A stretch of 64,000 nt of DNA from Enterobacter sp. 638 (GTDB lineage: Bacteria > Pseudomonadota > Gammaproteobacteria > Enterobacterales > Enterobacteriaceae). The notes under the pieces are model-generated. The model did no database searches, was not told the origin of the DNA, and saw only the letters and a program-made list of their open reading frames with translations. Shown here one piece after another: positions 60,595 to 64,000 of the stretch. The first letter of the stretch is position 1, and each line of letters starts with the position of its first letter. Both the position numbers and the translations under genes were made by a program. The stretch lies in contig NC_009436.1 of the NCBI RefSeq assembly GCF_000016325.1, positions 3,596,001 through 3,660,000 on the forward strand, read 5' to 3'.

Positions 60595-61326
60595 ATGCGC
60601 ATCCCTCGCATTTACCACCCTGAACTGATTACCGCCGGCAGTGAAATTGCCCTGTCTGATGACGCCGCCAATCATGTAGGCCGCGTTCTGCGCATGGGCG
60701 CTGGTCAGGCGGTGCAACTTTTCGACGGTAGCAACCAGGTCTTCGACGCTGAAATCACCCGCGCAGACAAGAAAAGCGTGCAGGTGAGTATTCTGCGCGG
60801 TGAGGTAGACGACCGTGAATCACCGCTGCATATTCACCTGGGCCAGGTGATGTCGCGTGGCGAAAAGATGGAATTCACTATCCAAAAATCGATCGAACTG
60901 GGTGTAAGCCTCATTACGCCACTTTTTTCTGAACGCTGTGGCGTTAAACTGGATGCTGAACGACTGAACAAAAAGATCCAGCAGTGGCAGAAAATCGCGA
61001 TTGCGGCATGTGAACAGTGCGGTCGCAACCGTATTCCGGAAATTCGCCCGCCCATGGATTTAGAAGCCTGGTGCGCCGAAGAAGAGAGCGGTCTTAAGCT
61101 CAATCTTCATCCGCGCGCCAGCGCCAGCATCAATACGCTGCCGCTGCCCGTTGAGCGTGTACGCCTGCTGATTGGCCCGGAAGGTGGTCTGTCAGCGGAC
61201 GAAATTGCGATGACGGCGCGTTATCAATTTACTGATATTCTGTTGGGACCTCGCGTTCTGCGTACTGAGACGACTGCACTCACTGCCATCACCGCGCTAC
61301 AGGTGCGTTTTGGCGATCTGGGTTAA
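60595..61326 (+). CDS. rsmE: 16S rRNA m3U1498 methyltransferase RsmE
   Basis: A 243-residue SPOUT methyltransferase. An N-terminal PUA-like domain (about 1-70) precedes the knotted catalytic domain with [12 protein letters not shown] (about 192-203) and [16 protein letters not shown] (about 219-234). It methylates U1498 near the decoding centre. It is followed by gshB with 20 bases between. Confidence 0.97.
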   Translation: MRIPRIYHPELITAGSEIALSDDAANHVGRVLRMGAGQAVQLFDGSNQVFDAEITRADKKSVQVSILRGEVDDRESPLHIHLGQVMSRGEKMEFTIQKSIELGVSLITPLFSERCGVKLDAERLNKKIQQWQKIAIAACEQCGRNRIPEIRPPMDLEAWCAEEESGLKLNLHPRASASINTLPLPVERVRLLIGPEGGLSADEIAMTARYQFTDILLGPRVLRTETTALTAITALQVRFGDLG

Positions 61327-61346
61327 AGCATTTAACGGAGAAGAAC

Positions 61347-62294
61347 ATGATCAAGCTCGGCATCGTGATGGACCCCATCGCAAGCATTAACATCAAGAAA
61401 GATTCCAGCTTCGCTATGCTGCTGGAAGCGCAGCGTCGCGGCTATCAGCTCCATTACATGGAAATGGCCGATCTTTATCTGAACAACGGTGAAGCCCGCG
61501 CGCGCACCCGCATCGTTAACGTCGAGCAAAATTACGATAAATGGTACGAGTTTGGTTCCGAGCAGGATCTGCCGCTCGCCGAACTTGATGTGATCCTGAT
61601 GCGTAAAGATCCTCCGTTCGATACCGAATTTATCTACTGCACCTATATCCTTGAACGCGCAGAAGAAAAAGGCACGCTGATCGTTAACAAACCGCAGAGC
61701 CTGCGCGATTGTAACGAGAAACTGTACACCGCCTGGTTCTCCGATCTGACGCCTGACACGCTCGTCACCCGTAACAAAGCGCAGTTGAAAGCCTTCTGGC
61801 AGAAGCATGGCGATATCATTCTGAAACCGCTGGATGGCATGGGCGGCGCGTCGATTTTCCGCGTGAAAGAAGGCGATCCTAACCTGGGTGTTATTGCCGA
61901 AACCCTGACTGAACATGGAACACGCTACTGCATGGCGCAGAATTATATTCCTGCCATTGTTGATGGTGACAAACGTGTATTGGTGGTCGATGGCGAACCA
62001 GTTCCTTATTGTCTGGCGCGCATTCCGCAGGGCGGCGAAACCCGTGGTAATCTGGCGGCAGGTGGCCGTGGAGAACCGCGCCCGTTGACCGATAGCGACT
62101 GGGAAATCGCCCGCCGCGTCGGCCCAATGCTGAAGGCCAAAGGACTGATTTTCGTCGGTCTGGACATCATTGGCGATCGCCTGACGGAAGTGAACGTCAC
62201 CAGCCCAACCTGTATCCGCGAAATCGAGGCTGAGTTCCCGGTGTCCATTACCGGCATGCTGATGGACGCGATTGAAAAACGTCTGAAGCAGTAA
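61347..62294 (+). CDS. gshB: Glutathione synthetase
   Basis: A 315-residue ATP-grasp ligase that joins gamma-glutamylcysteine and glycine. The N-terminal [20 protein letters not shown] is the conserved opening; ATP-grasp residues are in [14 protein letters not shown] (about 160-173), and the Mg-binding region is [19 protein letters not shown] (about 270-288). The start follows GGAGAAGAAC. Confidence 0.98.
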   Translation: MIKLGIVMDPIASINIKKDSSFAMLLEAQRRGYQLHYMEMADLYLNNGEARARTRIVNVEQNYDKWYEFGSEQDLPLAELDVILMRKDPPFDTEFIYCTYILERAEEKGTLIVNKPQSLRDCNEKLYTAWFSDLTPDTLVTRNKAQLKAFWQKHGDIILKPLDGMGGASIFRVKEGDPNLGVIAETLTEHGTRYCMAQNYIPAIVDGDKRVLVVDGEPVPYCLARIPQGGETRGNLAAGGRGEPRPLTDSDWEIARRVGPMLKAKGLIFVGLDIIGDRLTEVNVTSPTCIREIEAEFPVSITGMLMDAIEKRLKQ

Positions 62295-62314
62295 CCCGCC
62301 ACTCCCCTTATCCG

Positions 62315-62354
62315 CTTCACCCTCCCTTTCGCGCCAAGGCGATACAGGGTGAAG
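62315..62354 (+). terminator. Hairpin between gshB and yqgE
   Basis: CTTCACCCT / AGGGTGAAG perfect nine-base stem with a 22-base loop; no T tract. Possible weak terminator or processing site. Confidence 0.45.
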
Positions 62355-62431
62355 TGTCTAGTGACAGCGCTTTTAATTGTCTCCATACTGAGCGCTGTTG
62401 CTTTTTAAACCAGGAAACAGAACCTCTGACA

Positions 62432-62992
62432 ATGAATTTACAGCATCACTTTCTTATTGCCATGCCTGCTCTCCAGGACCCGATTTTTCGTCGTTCCGTG
62501 GTTTATATCTGCGAATACAGTGAAGACGGCGCGATGGGGATTATTATCAATAAACCGCTCGAAAACCTGCAAATCGAAGGCATTCTGGAAAAACTCAAGA
62601 TCACGTCTGAAGAGCGCGCGCCTGAGATCCGTCTGGATAAACCGGTGATGTTAGGCGGCCCGCTGGCAGAAGATCGTGGCTTTATCCTGCATACCCCTCC
62701 GGGGTTTTCTTCCAGCATTCGCGTTTCCGACAACACGGTGATCACCACCTCACGCGATGTCCTGGAAACATTAGGCACGCACAATCAGCCTTCCGAAGTG
62801 CTGGTAGCGCTGGGCTATTCCTCATGGGAGAAAGGCCAGCTGGAACAAGAAATTCTTGATAATGCATGGCTGACGGCCCCGGCGGATCTGAACATTCTGT
62901 TTAAAACCCCCATTGCCGATCGCTGGCGCGATGCCGCGAAACTGATTGGGATCGACATTCAAACCATGCCTGGTGTGGCAGGACACGCATAA
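62432..62992 (+). CDS. yqgE: UPF0301 family protein YqgE (AlgH-like)
   Basis: A 186-residue protein. The opening [19 protein letters not shown] and the [11 protein letters not shown] motif (about 36-46) mark the YqgE/AlgH family. Function is not established. The ATG at 62432 matches E. coli. Its stop overlaps the ruvX start by one base (TAATG). Confidence 0.93.
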   Translation: MNLQHHFLIAMPALQDPIFRRSVVYICEYSEDGAMGIIINKPLENLQIEGILEKLKITSEERAPEIRLDKPVMLGGPLAEDRGFILHTPPGFSSSIRVSDNTVITTSRDVLETLGTHNQPSEVLVALGYSSWEKGQLEQEILDNAWLTAPADLNILFKTPIADRWRDAAKLIGIDIQTMPGVAGHA

Positions 62993-63408
62993 TGAGCGGA
63001 ACGCTTCTGGCTTTTGATTTTGGAACGAAAAGTATTGGCGTGGCGATTGGTCAACGCATCACCGGAACCGCGCGTCCACTTACGGCAATTAAAGCGCAGG
63101 ACGGAACACCGGACTGGACGCTGATTGAGCGCCTGCTCAAAGAGTGGCAACCCGAAGCCGTGATCGTAGGATTACCGCTAAATATGGATGGCACCGAGCA
63201 ACCGCTGACGGCACGAGCACGTAAGTTTGCCAATAAGATCCATGGCCGCTTTGGTGCTGTCGTTAAGCTGCACGATGAACGCCTTAGCACTGTTGAAGCC
63301 CGTGCAGGTCTGTTTGAACATGGCGGTTTCCGTGCACTTAACAAAGGCAGCGTTGACTCCGCCTCGGCTGTGATCATCCTCGAAAGTTTCTTCGAACAGG
63401 GTTTTTAA
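62992..63408 (+). CDS. ruvX: Holliday junction resolvase-like RNase YqgF (RuvX)
   Basis: A 138-residue RNase H-fold protein. The acidic residues are in [15 protein letters not shown] (about 7-21), in the DERLSTVEA region (about 99-107) and in a late Asp ([12 protein letters not shown]). The family is involved in 16S rRNA 5' processing, and the resolvase role is historical. It overlaps yqgE by one base, so translation is coupled. Confidence 0.95.
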   Translation: MSGTLLAFDFGTKSIGVAIGQRITGTARPLTAIKAQDGTPDWTLIERLLKEWQPEAVIVGLPLNMDGTEQPLTARARKFANKIHGRFGAVVKLHDERLSTVEARAGLFEHGGFRALNKGSVDSASAVIILESFFEQGF

Positions 63409-63418
63409 CCCCGTCCTA

Positions 63419-63440
63419 TTTGCCCGCGCTGCCGGGCAAA
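63419..63440 (+). terminator. ruvX terminator
   Basis: TTTGCCCG / CGGGCAAA stem with a GCTGC-type loop followed by ATCTTCTT. Confidence 0.7.
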
Positions 63441-63526
63441 ATCTTCTTATCTCTCGATCCCGTTCACATTTCATCCTACTGCTTTTTGCATTATCAGAAG
63501 TGTTTCTATAAAAGAAACATATGCGA

Positions 63527-64000
63527 TTATGATTTTTCCAGCAGCCTGGCATTGAGTGAGGAGAGTTCACCGAGACGCGCCTGGACTGTGTCGTCATCGG
63601 GGTGCCACATGCCCGCAAAAGCAAGTGCGGCCTGATGAACACCGACTGGCTGCGCGATAGACACTTCACCGTCGTCATGCCGCCAGATGACATGTCCGCG
63701 CTCACGCTGTTGCGCAATATGCGGCGCGAGATGAACCCACTGTGTCGCCGTGAAGCGTGACATCAGCTGTTCATCGCTTTCAGCGGCCAGCAGTGACATG
63801 CCGATAACGGATTGCCACGCAGGGAGCATGTGAAAACCGGCCAGCGCCTGGCTGGTCGGGCTACCGGGAACGGAGTGCCAGATGTAAATCACCTGGTCTT
63901 CCCATAAAACGCCTAGGGCGACGACGATATCGCGCGGCGCGAGGCGCTCCAGCATTGGCAATGCGCGGGAAAAAAGCTCGGAACCACGAATGGCTTGTGC
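63527..64000 (-). CDS. IclR family transcriptional regulator, C-terminal part (cut by window end)
   Basis: The frame is open through the right edge of the window, so the helix-turn-helix domain lies outside. The visible 157 residues (starting AQAIRGSELFSRALPMLERL) are an IclR effector domain: a long helix, then VVALGVLWEDQVIYIWHSVPG and the region GFHMLPAWQSVIGMSLLA, where other members have HPAHATSVGKALLA. The family keeps usual strands but the ligand cannot be inferred. In E. coli yggR follows ruvX instead, so this is an accessory gene or a rearrangement. Confidence 0.7.
   Translation of the reverse strand, partial: AQAIRGSELFSRALPMLERLAPRDIVVALGVLWEDQVIYIWHSVPGSPTSQALAGFHMLPAWQSVIGMSLLAAESDEQLMSRFTATQWVHLAPHIAQQRERGHVIWRHDDGEVSIAQPVGVHQAALAFAGMWHPDDDTVQARLGELSSLNARLLEKS

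Overview
The window comes from an enteric gammaproteobacterium of the Enterobacteriaceae, probably close to Enterobacter or Lelliottia; the exact genus cannot be fixed from the sequence alone. The evidence is near gene-for-gene synteny with the 64-66 min region of the Escherichia coli chromosome (araE-kduD-kduI-yqeF-yqeG, glyU-actS-idi-lysS-prfB-recJ-dsbC-xerD-fldB, ygfZ-yqfA-yqfB-bglA-ygfF-gcvPHT-ubiIH-pepP-ygfB-zapA-ssrS-fau-serA-rpiA-argP-yggE-argO-mscS-fbaA-pgk-epd-tktA-loiP-speB-speA-yqgB-metK-galP-sprT-endA-rsmE-gshB-yqgE-ruvX), protein lengths that match the E. coli orthologues almost residue for residue, an ERIC element, and E. coli-type regulatory sites (MetJ, GalR, CRP, the RF2 frameshift site).

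Bases 1-8,600 are an accessory carbohydrate region for pectin fragments built around the conserved araE-kduD-kduI core. It holds the end of a TogB-like binding protein for oligogalacturonides, two oligogalacturonate lyase (Ogl) paralogues, KduI and KduD, which process the keturonate products, and a KdgM-type outer membrane channel. Several KdgR-box-like palindromes lie in the kduI-ogl and kdgM promoter regions. The genes fit one route: uptake across the outer membrane (KdgM), periplasmic capture (TogB), cleavage to keturonate monomers (Ogl), then KduI and KduD toward 2-keto-3-deoxygluconate.

Bases 8,600-14,100 are mixed: the thiolase YqeF, a LysR regulator divergent from a PACE-type efflux protein, the transporter YqeG, and a short yjdI-yjdJ-acetyltransferase cluster whose last gene has a one-base frameshift. 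This stretch ends at the tRNA-Gly(CCC) gene. In E. coli the same tRNA carries the ETT2 secretion island; no such island is present here.

From 14,200 to the right end the window is housekeeping core genome: isoprenoid, translation and recombination genes; the glycine cleavage operon with an ERIC element between gcvH and gcvP; ubiquinone hydroxylases; 6S RNA; serine, pentose phosphate and glycolytic genes; polyamine synthesis with the small gene yqgB directly before speA; S-adenosylmethionine synthesis under a tandem MetJ box; galactose uptake; and glutathione synthesis. The right edge cuts an IclR-type regulator that replaces the genes found after ruvX in E. coli.

No clearly new multi-gene system was found. 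The observations most worth a second look are the split and duplicated pectin-oligomer genes, the 91-bp tandem repeat after the first ogl, the frameshifted acetyltransferase, the ERIC insertion inside gcvTHP, the LysR/PACE pair, two spaced GalR-like operators before galP, and the roughly 580-bp stretch between yqgB and the metK operator with no identifiable gene.
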